This document shows, piece after piece, positions 9,738-18,402 of a DNA stretch of 49,706 bases. A program made the translations under genes and the position numbers. Position 1 is the stretch's first letter. Each line of letters opens with the position of its first letter. The notes under the pieces are model-generated. The model ran no database searches, was not told the DNA's origin, and saw only the letters and a program-made list of their open reading frames with translations. Source of the DNA: Candidatus Poseidonia sp. (GTDB lineage: Archaea; Thermoplasmatota; Poseidoniia; Poseidoniales; Poseidoniaceae); contig JASLVM010000010.1 in the NCBI GenBank assembly GCA_030741355.1, positions 1-49,706 on the forward strand. The letters are read 5' to 3'.

Positions 9738-10700
9738 ATGCTTGACACCACCACCACCCTCGCTGATGTCCTTTATCCTCCCATTGAACCTCACAACGAA
9801 GGCATGTTGGAGGTGTCTTCCCTTCACACCATTGCCTGGGAACAAAGCGGTAACCCGGACGGGCTTCCCGTTGTCGTGATTCACGGCGGACCGGGCGGAG
9901 GAGGCCAACCTTCCTACCGTCAGTATTTCGACCCCGAAGCGTTCAACATCGTCCAGTTCGACCAGCGGGGGTGTGGAAAGTCAACGCCGTATGCAGAACT
10001 GGAAGGCAACAACACGCACGCTTCTGTTTCGGACATTGAAGCCTTGCGTGAGCACTTGGGGATTGAAACCTGGCATGTGTTTGGCGGTTCGTGGGGCTCA
10101 ACCCTCGCACTGATCTACGCTCAACACCATCCAGGCCGCGTGCGCAGCCTTGTACTGCGTGGCATTTTCATGTGTCGCAAATCCGAACTCCACTGGTTCT
10201 ATCAGGACGGTGCAAGCCACATTTTCCCCGACGCCTTCGCACCCTACAGGGACCACATTCCAGAGAATGAACGCTCGGATTTGATCAAAGCCTACTACCG
10301 TCGTTTGACCAGTGAGGACGTCAACATCCGCCGAGCCGCCGCCAAGGAGTGGACGCGTTGGGAGATGGCGACCAGTCGATTATTTCCCGACCCTGAATAC
10401 TTGGACAAGGCCGAGGACTTGGATTTCGCCGTCGCCTTTGCTCGCATTGAATGCCATTACTTCATCAACGCCATTTTCGTTGAAGAGGCCTACATTCTCA
10501 ACCACGTGGACCTGATTCAACACTTGCCCACCGTGATCGTCCAAGGTCGATACGATGTGGTCTGTCCACCTCGCAGCGCCTGGGAATTGCATCAGGCCAT
10601 GCCAAACAGTCGCTTGGTCATGGTTGCTGATGCCGGCCATTCGATGGGTGAGGTGAGCATTGCCCGAGAATTGGTGGCCGCAACCAATGCGCTTCGTTGA
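9738..10700 (+). CDS. pip: Proline iminopeptidase (alpha/beta hydrolase, S33)
   Basis: A 320-residue cytosolic hydrolase that removes N-terminal proline from peptides. Oxyanion-hole motif HGGPGGG (49-55) and nucleophile elbow GGSWGS (S118) are the family signature. GRYDVVCPP carries the catalytic Asp and DAGHS the His. Length matches bacterial Pip (about 315). WALIY-type cap residues are replaced but the FDQRGCGKS strand is intact. It fits a peptide-scavenging heterotroph. No ribosome site or TATA box is obvious in the 38-base divergent gap. Confidence 0.88.
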   Translation: MLDTTTTLADVLYPPIEPHNEGMLEVSSLHTIAWEQSGNPDGLPVVVIHGGPGGGGQPSYRQYFDPEAFNIVQFDQRGCGKSTPYAELEGNNTHASVSDIEALREHLGIETWHVFGGSWGSTLALIYAQHHPGRVRSLVLRGIFMCRKSELHWFYQDGASHIFPDAFAPYRDHIPENERSDLIKAYYRRLTSEDVNIRRAAAKEWTRWEMATSRLFPDPEYLDKAEDLDFAVAFARIECHYFINAIFVEEAYILNHVDLIQHLPTVIVQGRYDVVCPPRSAWELHQAMPNSRLVMVADAGHSMGEVSIARELVAATNALR

Positions 10701-10739
10701 AGTCAAAACTCGGTCAAGGCAAGCCTCAAGCGTGCTCTT

Positions 10740-10755
10740 TCAAGCGTCGGCTTGA
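10740..10755 (+). other. Perfect stem-loop between pip and the coiled-coil gene
   Basis: TCAAGC-GTCG-GCTTGA forms a six-pair stem with a tetraloop, and a second copy of TCAAGCGT starts at 10726. There is no T-run after it, so a simple terminator is unlikely; mRNA processing or stability is possible. Confidence 0.35.
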
Positions 10756-10781
10756 TAGGGAGGAATGGACTCGCCATGGAT

Positions 10782-10796
10782 GGAGGCTTGACCTCC
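10782..10796 (+). promoter_or_regulatory. Hairpin that hides a GGAGG upstream of the coiled-coil gene
   Basis: GGAGG-CTTGA-CCTCC is a five-pair stem ending ten bases before the ATG at 10807. The 5' arm is a perfect Shine-Dalgarno, which would be sequestered if the stem forms. A second weak site, GGGTGAAG, lies between it and the start. Confidence 0.3.
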
Positions 10797-10806
10797 GGGT
10801 GAAGAC

Positions 10807-11571
10807 ATGACGGAAGGAACCATCACGCCTGAGGTCCAAATCAAAGAGCTCCAAGAGGCGCTCGCCACCGAAACAGACCGCTTGCAGAAGTTGTTTGCAG
10901 CCTACGAAACTCAAGAAAAAGAACTCGTTGATGCCAAAGCGGAAATTGAAGTTCTTGAGAAGGAGATCATCGACCGAGAAATCGAAAAAGAATCGCTGGA
11001 ATCCATCATTGCAGAGAAAGACGTACGCGTTCGTGAATTGGAAATGAAAGCCACCAAGAACTCCAAGCGGGTTGAACATCTTGAACCCGAATTGGAGAAG
11101 ATGGAAGAGAAGTACTCCCGTGAAAAGGATCGACTCGGCAAGGTCTTCGGCATCGCAGAAGAATTGGACAATGACTTGCGTTTGGCCGTCACCGAAATGA
11201 AGGCACGAGACGACTGGTACGTTGACCACATGCAAATCTTCGAAGACTTGAACAAGGCCATCAAGGAACGCTATGAGATGATCGAGCGAGCCGTCGAATC
11301 CGAACGCAAGTCGCAACACATGTCCCGTGCTTTCACCGAGCGTGTTGAAGAAATGGTTCAAGCACGCAGCGAAGAAATGGCTGAAGAAGAAGCCGAGACC
11401 GCTGAAGCTGAAGAGGCTACTGCGGCTGTCGAAGTGGTTGAAGAGACCGTTGCTGAGGAAGCACCGGCTGAAGAGGAGTCCGAGGTCGAGGAAACACCTT
11501 CCGAAGAAGAACCAACGGAAAGTGCCCCCGCTGAATGGGGAGACGCACAAGACCCTTGGGCCGCGGAGTAA
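10807..11571 (+). CDS. Coiled-coil protein with acidic tail, function unknown
   Basis: A 254-residue soluble protein with no signal peptide or membrane segment. Residues ~5-110 form a long heptad coiled coil rich in Glu, Lys and Leu (for example IKELQEALATETDRLQKLF). A second helical part (110-195) follows. From ~200 on it is low-complexity Glu/Ala/Val with Pro (EEEPTESAPAEWGD). A structural or scaffold role is likely, but nothing identifies a family. It lies eight bases before the decarboxylase gene and may be co-transcribed. The opposite strand is also open for 274 codons, an effect of the repetitive GAA/GAG codons. Confidence 0.8.
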   Translation: MTEGTITPEVQIKELQEALATETDRLQKLFAAYETQEKELVDAKAEIEVLEKEIIDREIEKESLESIIAEKDVRVRELEMKATKNSKRVEHLEPELEKMEEKYSREKDRLGKVFGIAEELDNDLRLAVTEMKARDDWYVDHMQIFEDLNKAIKERYEMIERAVESERKSQHMSRAFTERVEEMVQARSEEMAEEEAETAEAEEATAAVEVVEETVAEEAPAEEESEVEETPSEEEPTESAPAEWGDAQDPWAAE

Positions 11572-11579
11572 GTGGTTGA

Positions 11580-12440
11580 ATGGCCGGATTGGCCCCCGGC
11601 GGCCACGGCCCCGTACTCACGATGTCAATGATGGGCGTGAGCGCTCTTATCATCGGGACCCTCATCGACCCGCTGGCAGGATTGGTCCCTCTTTTTGGCA
11701 TGGGCTGTTTGATGACAGCGGTGTTTTTTGGCTATTTTTGGCGAGACCCCGACCGGCCGATTCCCCGAACACCAGGTGTCTTGGTTTCCCCTGCCGACGG
11801 ACACGCCATGTTTCTGCGAAGAGAGCGCGCCACGGGGCGACGCCCTACCAAAGAACACGTATCGCAAGGGCGTGTTGAGTCCGATGCGTTGACAGGCGAC
11901 TGGTATCCAGAACCGCTTGAGGATCCGCTCTCATTTGAAACCGAACAGCGCTACGTAGCCGTTGAACAAGGCGATGAGCAACCAAACGATGTTTGGCGCT
12001 TGGCCATTTTCATGTCCCCCCTCGATGTTCATGTGAATCGAGCCCCTTCCGCAGGAAGCGTGGAGCGAATTGAACGCCGAACGGGCAAAGGGCTACGTCG
12101 CGGGCCGTTTCGCCCGGCTTACAAAAAAGAGAGCGAGCACAACGAAAGGGTGCGTTCTGTCCATCTTCTCGAGAGCGGACACCGCATTGAGATCACTCAA
12201 ATTTCAGGGGCTTTGGCTCGAACGGTTGTGCCTTATGCTTACGATGGCGACCACCTGAGGCGTGGTCAACGCATCGGCATGATACGACTGGGTTCAAGAG
12301 TGGACCTTCGCGTTCCCGCTGATGCATACATTTCTTCAATCATTACTGCAGAGGACCGGAAGAAGGAACATCCGAAAGGGATGCATTTGATGGCAGGTAC
12401 CAGCGTGGTGTTCGAATCGATTTTGGAGGAAGAAGCATGA
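11580..12440 (+). CDS. psd: Phosphatidylserine/archaetidylserine decarboxylase
   Basis: A 286-residue proenzyme that decarboxylates phospholipid-serine to phospholipid-ethanolamine; in an archaeon the substrate is expected to be archaetidylserine. Two N-terminal membrane helices (about 14-50) precede FWRDPDR and VSPADG. FMSPLDVHVNRAP is the family core. The short-type processing site is LGSR: cleavage between G238 and S239 would create the pyruvoyl group. An insert of ~50 residues after SPADG (about 80-130) is larger than in bacterial short Psd. The next gene starts inside its stop codon (ATGA), so translation is probably coupled. Confidence 0.85.
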   Translation: MAGLAPGGHGPVLTMSMMGVSALIIGTLIDPLAGLVPLFGMGCLMTAVFFGYFWRDPDRPIPRTPGVLVSPADGHAMFLRRERATGRRPTKEHVSQGRVESDALTGDWYPEPLEDPLSFETEQRYVAVEQGDEQPNDVWRLAIFMSPLDVHVNRAPSAGSVERIERRTGKGLRRGPFRPAYKKESEHNERVRSVHLLESGHRIEITQISGALARTVVPYAYDGDHLRRGQRIGMIRLGSRVDLRVPADAYISSIITAEDRKKEHPKGMHLMAGTSVVFESILEEEA

Positions 12441-13510
12441 GTGGATGGCGACGAACCGTGCCGGCGGTGTTGATTTTTTTGATAGCCAGCCTTCCCTTTG
12501 TTTACTTTCAAGTTGGCAACCTCGTCTACACGCAAGCTGCAGCCAGCAGCCCGGATTGTTCAGGACATGCCGCCCGCAACTCACCCGACGAGTTTAGCGT
12601 CGAACTGTGGCACGAAGACGTGACCACGGTCACCCACCAAAAGAACGAGACACTGGCCGCAGATCTCGAGCCGTTGTGGTTTGACCAGTGGGACAACGTC
12701 ACCATCGACATGCCCGATGAGGCCATCACGTTGGCGGCATGGGTGATGGAACACGATGCAGAACAGCCCTGGGTGATCATCGTTCACGGCATTCGATCCT
12801 GCAAGGCCAATCATGAGGTGCTCATTCCCGCAGCATGGCTTCACGATGCAGGATTCAACATCATCTTGTTTGACATGAGGGACCATGGCGAGAGCACGAC
12901 CGAGGACGGTTTGGTTTCCGCAGGTCAGCGAGAGTATCGCGATTTCCTCGCAGTGTGGCAGTGGATTCAGGATGAAAAGGGGACGTCGCCGGAGAACATT
13001 GGCGCAGTTGGTATCTCCATGGGCGCCGGAGCGGTGACCATCGCTTTCGAGCAGGAACCTGCGTTGCAATCCATTTTCCTTGAATCGCCCTTCTCATCGA
13101 TGGGCACCATCATTCACGAAGAATTGGAGTTTGCAGGCTTCCCACCGTTCCTTAAGGACGCCGCCATCTTTGCTGGAAAAGTCTCCTCGGGTGATGATTT
13201 GGTCAAGTACGAACCCATCAACGCCATGGCCGAGGTGGGGAACCGTTCGGTGTTCATCACCCAATCTTTGGAGGATGTTCGCATCAATATCCATCACGGA
13301 GAATCCATGTGCGAAGCCGCTCAGGCGGGCGTGAACGAAGAGGGGTCTGTTGACTGTTGGTTTGCATCTTCGGGCGTGGCTCATAACGACGGCGACAAAG
13401 AAGGCATTCTTTCCCATGTTACTTTGATGCTGACGCAACCCGACCAGTATCGAGACCGAATGGTTGGTTTCTTTGAAACCAGCATCGGTAAGCCGGATGC
13501 GGTGGTTTGA
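12437..13510 (+). CDS. Membrane-anchored alpha/beta hydrolase (S9/DUF-type serine hydrolase)
   Basis: A 357-residue protein with an N-terminal signal-anchor (9-28), so the hydrolase domain is extracytoplasmic. VHGIRSC gives the oxyanion region, FDMRDHGES the second strand, and GISMGAG the nucleophile elbow (S194). Four or more cysteines (for example SPDCSG, MCEAA, VDCWFA) are consistent with disulfides outside the cell. An acidic residue after FITQSLEDVR and the His in SGVAHNDG would complete the triad. Related to peptidase or esterase families; the substrate is unknown. The start overlaps psd by four bases, suggesting a common operon with lipid headgroup synthesis. Confidence 0.8.
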   Translation: MSGWRRTVPAVLIFLIASLPFVYFQVGNLVYTQAAASSPDCSGHAARNSPDEFSVELWHEDVTTVTHQKNETLAADLEPLWFDQWDNVTIDMPDEAITLAAWVMEHDAEQPWVIIVHGIRSCKANHEVLIPAAWLHDAGFNIILFDMRDHGESTTEDGLVSAGQREYRDFLAVWQWIQDEKGTSPENIGAVGISMGAGAVTIAFEQEPALQSIFLESPFSSMGTIIHEELEFAGFPPFLKDAAIFAGKVSSGDDLVKYEPINAMAEVGNRSVFITQSLEDVRINIHHGESMCEAAQAGVNEEGSVDCWFASSGVAHNDGDKEGILSHVTLMLTQPDQYRDRMVGFFETSIGKPDAVV

Positions 13511-13540
13511 AGCGGGAGACGCTGACGGCCACCTGCGGTG

Positions 13541-14713
13541 ATGCCCATGACCGACACCAGTCCCCTTCCATTGCTCGGTCAAGGGAAGAAGGGTTTACGA
13601 ATCCACGATTTGGTCAAAGCCCCTGCCAACACACCGTGGGCGAAAGCCAAGCAACAATCATGGGACGCCAGTGAGCCTGCTACCGTTTACACCACACCCG
13701 AGGTGTTGGCGGACGGTACGCCGTGCAGTGCGGTTACGGTGATTTTGCGAACCAAAGGATGTCACTGGTGGTGGTCTTCCGGGTGCACGTTTTGTGGCTA
13801 TTTCAACGATACACGGGACGACGTCACCAACGAAGACCTTCACGCTCAATGGGAAGCAGCGAAGGAAAAGTTTGACGATTTCAAGGACCAAGCCATGGTC
13901 AAGGTCTACACCTCGGGCAGTTTGCTCGAAGACCGAGAAATACCCGTTGCCTTCCAAGAAACGGTGCTTCGAGATTGTGCAGAACTGGGTAAGGAATTGA
14001 TCGTTGAGAGCCGTTGTGAGCAGTTGACTGAAGAGAAGCTTGCTTGGGCCACCTCCATCAACGACACCTTCACCGTCGCCATTGGCCTTGAGGCCTACGA
14101 CGACGAAGTTCTTCGATTCCACGTCAACAAGGGCTTCAGCACCGCTTCCTGGGACCGCGCGGTGGCGAACCTGCAGAAGTTTAACCTCCGCATCAAGACC
14201 TATCTGATGTTCAAACCGCCTTTCATGAACGAGGCGGACGCCCTGGACCATTGCGTGAAATGGATCGGCGCGGTGGCTGAACAATCGGATGAGATCTCGG
14301 TGAACCCCATGAACATCCAGCGGGGGACCGTCATCGACCGCCTCCACCGCCATAACGAATACCGGCCGCCATGGCTTTGGTCGCTCGTGGACATGATTCG
14401 GCGTGCTCACCCTCTGATTCATCCACGGGGCGGGGTCAACGGCGACGATGACCAAGTGTCTCGCCTCATCGTGCATCCGACGGCTGGAGGGAAAATCCGA
14501 GGGTCTCACAACTGCGGCTCCTGCGATGCAGAAGTCGTCGCTGCCATCGAGCGGTATGCTGTTTCCGGCAGTTTACTCGAATTTGAGGGCCTCTCGTGTG
14601 CCTGTGAAGACGTGTGGCGAAACGAAGTGAAACTCGAGCGCCAACTTCCCGTTCCCCTCGGCCTCTCCAAACCTCGAAGAGGCTCGGCTGTTGACCGACT
14701 GCGCTCGCCCTAA
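13541..14713 (+). CDS. Radical SAM protein, RaSEA-like (archaeosine synthase subunit)
   Basis: About 391 residues. The cluster motif is C74-x7-C82-x2-C85 (TKGCHWWWSSGCTFCGYF), in the Elp3-like radical SAM group rather than the classical CxxxCxxC. GLEAYDDEVLRFHVNKGF and KTYLMFKPPFMNEADA follow the TIM-barrel order of the TIGR01210 family. This family includes RaSEA, which with ArcS makes archaeosine at tRNA position 15. A C-terminal CGSCD plus CACED give four more cysteines that could bind zinc or a second cluster. GTG 13538, ATG 13541 and ATG 13547 are all possible starts; none has a well-spaced ribosome site. No arcS is in this window, so the role is by family resemblance. Confidence 0.7.
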   Translation: MPMTDTSPLPLLGQGKKGLRIHDLVKAPANTPWAKAKQQSWDASEPATVYTTPEVLADGTPCSAVTVILRTKGCHWWWSSGCTFCGYFNDTRDDVTNEDLHAQWEAAKEKFDDFKDQAMVKVYTSGSLLEDREIPVAFQETVLRDCAELGKELIVESRCEQLTEEKLAWATSINDTFTVAIGLEAYDDEVLRFHVNKGFSTASWDRAVANLQKFNLRIKTYLMFKPPFMNEADALDHCVKWIGAVAEQSDEISVNPMNIQRGTVIDRLHRHNEYRPPWLWSLVDMIRRAHPLIHPRGGVNGDDDQVSRLIVHPTAGGKIRGSHNCGSCDAEVVAAIERYAVSGSLLEFEGLSCACEDVWRNEVKLERQLPVPLGLSKPRRGSAVDRLRSP

Positions 14714-14738
14714 GTGCGGCTCGCAGGCCGTGCTTTTT
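14714..14738 (+). terminator. Stem-loop plus T-run after the radical SAM gene
   Basis: GTGCGGC-TCGCAG-GCCGTGC forms a seven-pair stem (two G-U pairs) followed by TTTTT, directly after the stop codon at 14711-14713. Archaeal termination mainly needs the T-run; the stem is extra support. Confidence 0.45.
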
Positions 14739-14788
14739 CGTTCGAACAAGTGGTGAATGTTTATCACCGCCCATCAAGTCGCAGGTTT

Positions 14789-14803
14789 GACCCCTATGGG
14801 GTC
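14789..14803 (+). promoter_or_regulatory. Perfect inverted repeat upstream of the small membrane gene
   Basis: GACCCC-TAT-GGGGTC, followed by ATTTT, lies 17 bases before the ATG at 14821. It may be an operator, a 5'-leader stem, or a terminator for upstream transcripts. Confidence 0.35.
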
Positions 14804-14820
14804 ATTTTGAGGTGAACTGC

Positions 14821-15093
14821 ATGACAAACTCTCGAGCCCTCCCCGATACGACGGTCGGAACAGGCGAACCAGCCGCTAGCCGAATTGTCCTAACCCTGTT
14901 CTTTGTGGGCCTTCTCGGTCTGTATTCTCTCTTCTCAAACGTGTTCGGTTGGGATAACCTCCCACTTCTCGGTGAACTTGTTCCCTTGGTTCAGAACCTC
15001 GGTGGGAGCGGCATCTGGTACTACTTGATTGGCTTCTTGGTCGGCATCGGCGCGATTGTAGCAACCCTGGTGGGCGAGGTTATCGCTGAATGA
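14821..15093 (+). CDS. Small two-helix membrane protein
   Basis: About 90 residues with two predicted membrane helices (IVLTLFFVGLLGLYSLF and YYLIGFLVGIGAIVATLVG) joined by a ~30-residue loop. The start is set by GAGGTGA six bases before the ATG; a GTG at 14812 is less likely because it would overlap that site. The stop is 14 bases before the next gene, so it is probably a partner or assembly subunit of the large membrane protein that follows. No family is recognised. Confidence 0.7.
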   Translation: MTNSRALPDTTVGTGEPAASRIVLTLFFVGLLGLYSLFSNVFGWDNLPLLGELVPLVQNLGGSGIWYYLIGFLVGIGAIVATLVGEVIAE

Positions 15094-15107
15094 TGGAGGT
15101 GTGATGC

Positions 15108-17093
15108 ATGGAAACGATTTTCATCACCGGCGGCTTCTTGGTTGCGCTTCTCTTTCTCCTCTCTCAATCCCTTGTGAAGGGCGTTGGCTCCGTTGGAGGG
15201 GCATTGAAACAAATTGGTCTTTTCATCCTGCAAAAGAACCCTCCCGGCCTGGTTGACATTTTCGACGACCGAGACGGGAGCGGCTCCCGAACGTGGATGA
15301 ACTTCGCCATGCTGTGGCTCGTCTTTGCTACGCTGCTCGGTTTCCTCAGTGGCTGGCATAAGTACGACCCCACGGCGCTCGATTCGCTCGCCAGCGTTGG
15401 ATGGTCCTACGACGACGGCTCCGCATTGACCGATGCGACCCTCAGCATTCTGACCATTGCTCTGCTCTACGGCATGATCGGAAGCGGTATGGTCGCCACC
15501 GCTCGAAACAGCAACGGACGCATGGCCAGTGAAGCCAACGCCTCCATGGTCGCTGTGTTGCTTTCCGCCGTTTTCTTGGCCAGCTACCTGTTGCCGTTCA
15601 TCTTCGGGTTCCTCGACATCGACACCGAATCCGGAAGCGTAGCCACCGCTCTCTACAGCCTCGAAACCTTGGCCATCGGTCTGCTGCTCGTGCCGGTGTT
15701 CATCAACGTCCTGATCACGGCCGCAAACCGAGGCGAGCAGGAGCTCCAGACCAGTGTTTGGTTCCTCATCATGGGTCTTGCTGCTTACATTCTCTCGATG
15801 GTCTACATGTTCTTCGGAGAACTCGCTGATTCCACCCAAACCGTTTGGTTTGCAGAACGTGTGGCTCACGGCTGGGTTCCGCTTGCATTGATGTTCTCCA
15901 TCGGCTACCACGTCATCCCGATGACGGCCAAGCAACCGATTTGGTCGGGTTCAATGCGCACGGCCAGCATGATGTTGCTCTTCATCACCATTCCTCCGTT
16001 TTTCATGACGGACGCCTCCGCCAGCAACTTCGTCACCAACCTGGGAGCCATCTTGCTCACTTTGGGCGTTCTGCCCATCTTCGCCGCTTCCATCAACCTC
16101 TTGATGACGGCGAGTTCAGGTTTGAGCGCCATCGTCAAGCAACCGGGTGCTGTAGCGGCCACCATGGCTTTCCTCGTTCTTCCTTTCTTTGCTGTGGGCG
16201 GTTATTTCACCGCCATGGACACCTTCGTCGGTACCGGTGAACTTGGCTCCATGGCCGAGATCGTGAACATGGGCATGTTGTTCACCGTCGGCGGACTTCT
16301 GGTCTTGGCTGGCGTGTTCACCAACTATCCCAACGCCATTGGAAAACCTCTCTCTTCACCGTCCACTGCCACACTGGCCACTTGGATGGTGCTGGTTGGC
16401 GGCGTGGCTTCCACGCTCACCTACTTGACCGGTGAATTCACCGCCAACGCCGTCGCAACCTCAGAGATTGAGGACGTTGTTGCCAACAATGGCAGCTTCT
16501 ACTTGACGGGAGCAGCCTTGTTCTATCTTGCCTCCATCGGCACCATCCTCTCGACGATGGTGGTCATTCGTACAGGCATTTCTGCTACGGGCCGTTCCAA
16601 GGCCGTTGAAGAGGCCTCAGACATGGTCGCTTACACTTTGACCTCCGGTTCCTCCACCACCATTCGCGACCTCATTGGCCGTGGCGTGGGCGTTGACACC
16701 ACCCTTGTCGTGAGCGAGACCGAAGCCAACGAAGGCGGTTCAACCATCATCGGCGTCGATTCGGCCCTTCACAACGACGAGATCAAGGAATTCCCCACCA
16801 CCACCGCCACGGTCATGGTTGACTTCGTCCAATACCTCGTGAACACCAAGCAATCCGTGTTTGACTTGTTCCGTAGCATGGACTTGGACGACTCAGGCAA
16901 AATTGACAGCCGGGAATTCCTCGCTGCCCTTGAGTCTTCAAACATCGATGCTTTGTCATCCATTGACGCCAGCGAACTCGTTGAAAGCATGGACTTGGAC
17001 GGAGACGGTGAACTCAACCTCCCTGAACTTGACATCGCTATCGCACAGATCAAGCGAGACCACGACCTTGTCGCCTCTGAAGAAGAGGAGTGA
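15108..17093 (+). CDS. Ligand-depleted CcoN-like membrane protein with C-terminal EF-hands
   Basis: A 661-residue protein with about 12-14 membrane helices (1-515), then a soluble tail. AHGWVPL...YHVIPMTAKQPIWS resembles the TM6-TM7 region of cbb3 oxidase subunit I, where GHN is followed by YY.IPK...RPVYS. The single His in AHGWV would match a CuB ligand. The HFW in the next helix reads ASM here, and almost no other intramembrane His remains, so heme and copper binding looks lost. The tail has two canonical EF-hand loops, 592-603 (DLDDSGKIDSRE) and 629-640 (DLDGDGELNLPE), each with the 1-3-5-9-12 oxygen ligands. A calcium-sensing or regulatory membrane protein is possible. The CcoN relation is by eye. 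Confidence 0.6.
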   Translation: METIFITGGFLVALLFLLSQSLVKGVGSVGGALKQIGLFILQKNPPGLVDIFDDRDGSGSRTWMNFAMLWLVFATLLGFLSGWHKYDPTALDSLASVGWSYDDGSALTDATLSILTIALLYGMIGSGMVATARNSNGRMASEANASMVAVLLSAVFLASYLLPFIFGFLDIDTESGSVATALYSLETLAIGLLLVPVFINVLITAANRGEQELQTSVWFLIMGLAAYILSMVYMFFGELADSTQTVWFAERVAHGWVPLALMFSIGYHVIPMTAKQPIWSGSMRTASMMLLFITIPPFFMTDASASNFVTNLGAILLTLGVLPIFAASINLLMTASSGLSAIVKQPGAVAATMAFLVLPFFAVGGYFTAMDTFVGTGELGSMAEIVNMGMLFTVGGLLVLAGVFTNYPNAIGKPLSSPSTATLATWMVLVGGVASTLTYLTGEFTANAVATSEIEDVVANNGSFYLTGAALFYLASIGTILSTMVVIRTGISATGRSKAVEEASDMVAYTLTSGSSTTIRDLIGRGVGVDTTLVVSETEANEGGSTIIGVDSALHNDEIKEFPTTTATVMVDFVQYLVNTKQSVFDLFRSMDLDDSGKIDSREFLAALESSNIDALSSIDASELVESMDLDGDGELNLPELDIAIAQIKRDHDLVASEEEE

Positions 17094-17114
17094 ATCAGTA
17101 GAGGGCGTGCTTTC

Positions 17115-18395
17115 GTGCGCATCGGTTTGGTCGGAAAACCCAATGTGGGCAAATCCACGTTCTTCAGCGCTGCAACGCTGGCACAGGTTGACATTGCCAA
17201 CTATCCCTTTTGCACCATTGACCCCAACGTAGGCGTTGCTTTTGTCGAAGCCCGTCTTGCTTGCCCTTGCCAAGACCTTCGTAAGAAATTGGAAGCCGAC
17301 GGCCGTCTTGAACCTCCACGAGATGACGACCCACGTGAAGGGAGTTTGTGTGAGCCGCGAACAGGAACCTGCATCGGTCATCGACGTTCAGTGCCCATCG
17401 CTTTGGTTGATGTGGCCGGTCTCGTGCCCGGTGCCAGCGAGGGACGTGGTCGTGGCAATGCCTTCCTTGCCGACTTGGCCAACTGCGACGTGCTGATTCA
17501 AGTGGTTGATGCTGCGGGTTCAACCGACATCGAAGGCCAGTTCATCGGAGCGACCCCTTCCACCGAATCAGCCGTTGAAGCCGTTGAAGCCGAAATTGAG
17601 TTCCTTGAACAGGAACTCGACGCATGGATTGGAGGGCTGTTGGAAGACGGTTGGAACCGGGGTGTTCGACGGGTCCAGGCCGAGGGTGAGAAGGGATTGA
17701 CCGCCTTCGTTCAAGAACGCTTGAGTGGATTGGGAGCGACCTCTCCGCTCGTCGCTCAAGGAATGATGAACTTCAATGAAATCCATTCCTCAGACGCTCA
17801 GCCTTGGGACTGGGACCGAACATCGCTCCATCTTCTCGGGCGATGCATGCGAGAACAATTGTTCCCCATCGTTTACGCTGCCAACAAAATGGACATCGCC
17901 CCTCAAGGCGTTGTCGAGGCGTTTTCCAATCGTTCGATGTACGCTTGCATGGCCGACATGGAGCTGGCGCTTCGACGCGCGACATCGGCTGGGCTCATCG
18001 ATTACCGCACCGGGCAATCCACCTTCCAGACCGTATCGGACGCCACTCTCAACGACGCACAGGAAAAAGCGCTGAACCACATGCAAGAGCGCTTGCAAGC
18101 CGCTGGAGGGACGGGCCTTGCCAGTTTGATGGACGAGGTGTTGTTCGAACAATTGAACCATATGGTGGTCTATCCAGTGCAGGACGAAACGCATTGGGTC
18201 GATGGGGACGGGCGGGTTCTTCCTGATGCCCTTGTTGTTCCATCCGGTCTTCATGCCAAAGCACTTGCAGGACGGGTTCACAGTGATTTGGAATCAGGTT
18301 TCATCCGTGGTGTGGATGGACGCACTCGTCGAGTGGTTGGCGCTGACCATGAACTGGCTGACGGCGACGTGTTGAAGATTCACGCCAAAACTTGA
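17115..18395 (+). CDS. ychF: YchF/OLA1-family GTPase/ATPase
   Basis: A 426-residue Obg-family P-loop protein. G1 is GLVGKPNVGKST at the N-terminus, G3 is DVAGLVPGASEGRGRGNAFL, and G4 is ANKMD. Between G2 and G3 is the Cys-rich insert (CPC and CEPRTGTC) typical of archaeal members. A TGS domain ends the protein. These proteins bind ribosomes and usually prefer ATP. Starts at GTG 17115, 21 bases after the membrane gene stop; the plus-strand operon probably continues from there. Its 3' end stops seven bases before a convergent gene. Confidence 0.88.
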   Translation: MRIGLVGKPNVGKSTFFSAATLAQVDIANYPFCTIDPNVGVAFVEARLACPCQDLRKKLEADGRLEPPRDDDPREGSLCEPRTGTCIGHRRSVPIALVDVAGLVPGASEGRGRGNAFLADLANCDVLIQVVDAAGSTDIEGQFIGATPSTESAVEAVEAEIEFLEQELDAWIGGLLEDGWNRGVRRVQAEGEKGLTAFVQERLSGLGATSPLVAQGMMNFNEIHSSDAQPWDWDRTSLHLLGRCMREQLFPIVYAANKMDIAPQGVVEAFSNRSMYACMADMELALRRATSAGLIDYRTGQSTFQTVSDATLNDAQEKALNHMQERLQAAGGTGLASLMDEVLFEQLNHMVVYPVQDETHWVDGDGRVLPDALVVPSGLHAKALAGRVHSDLESGFIRGVDGRTRRVVGADHELADGDVLKIHAKT

Positions 18396-18402
18396 GCGAA
18401 CT

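Noticed and set aside
10726-11550. 274-codon Phe/Leu-rich minus-strand frame opposite the coiled-coil gene
   Set aside because: Reading GAA/GAG codons backwards gives TTC/CTC; an artefact of the acidic coiled coil.
15021-15935. 304-codon minus-strand frame over the CcoN-like gene
   Set aside because: Antisense shadow of a well-supported membrane gene with no ribosome site.
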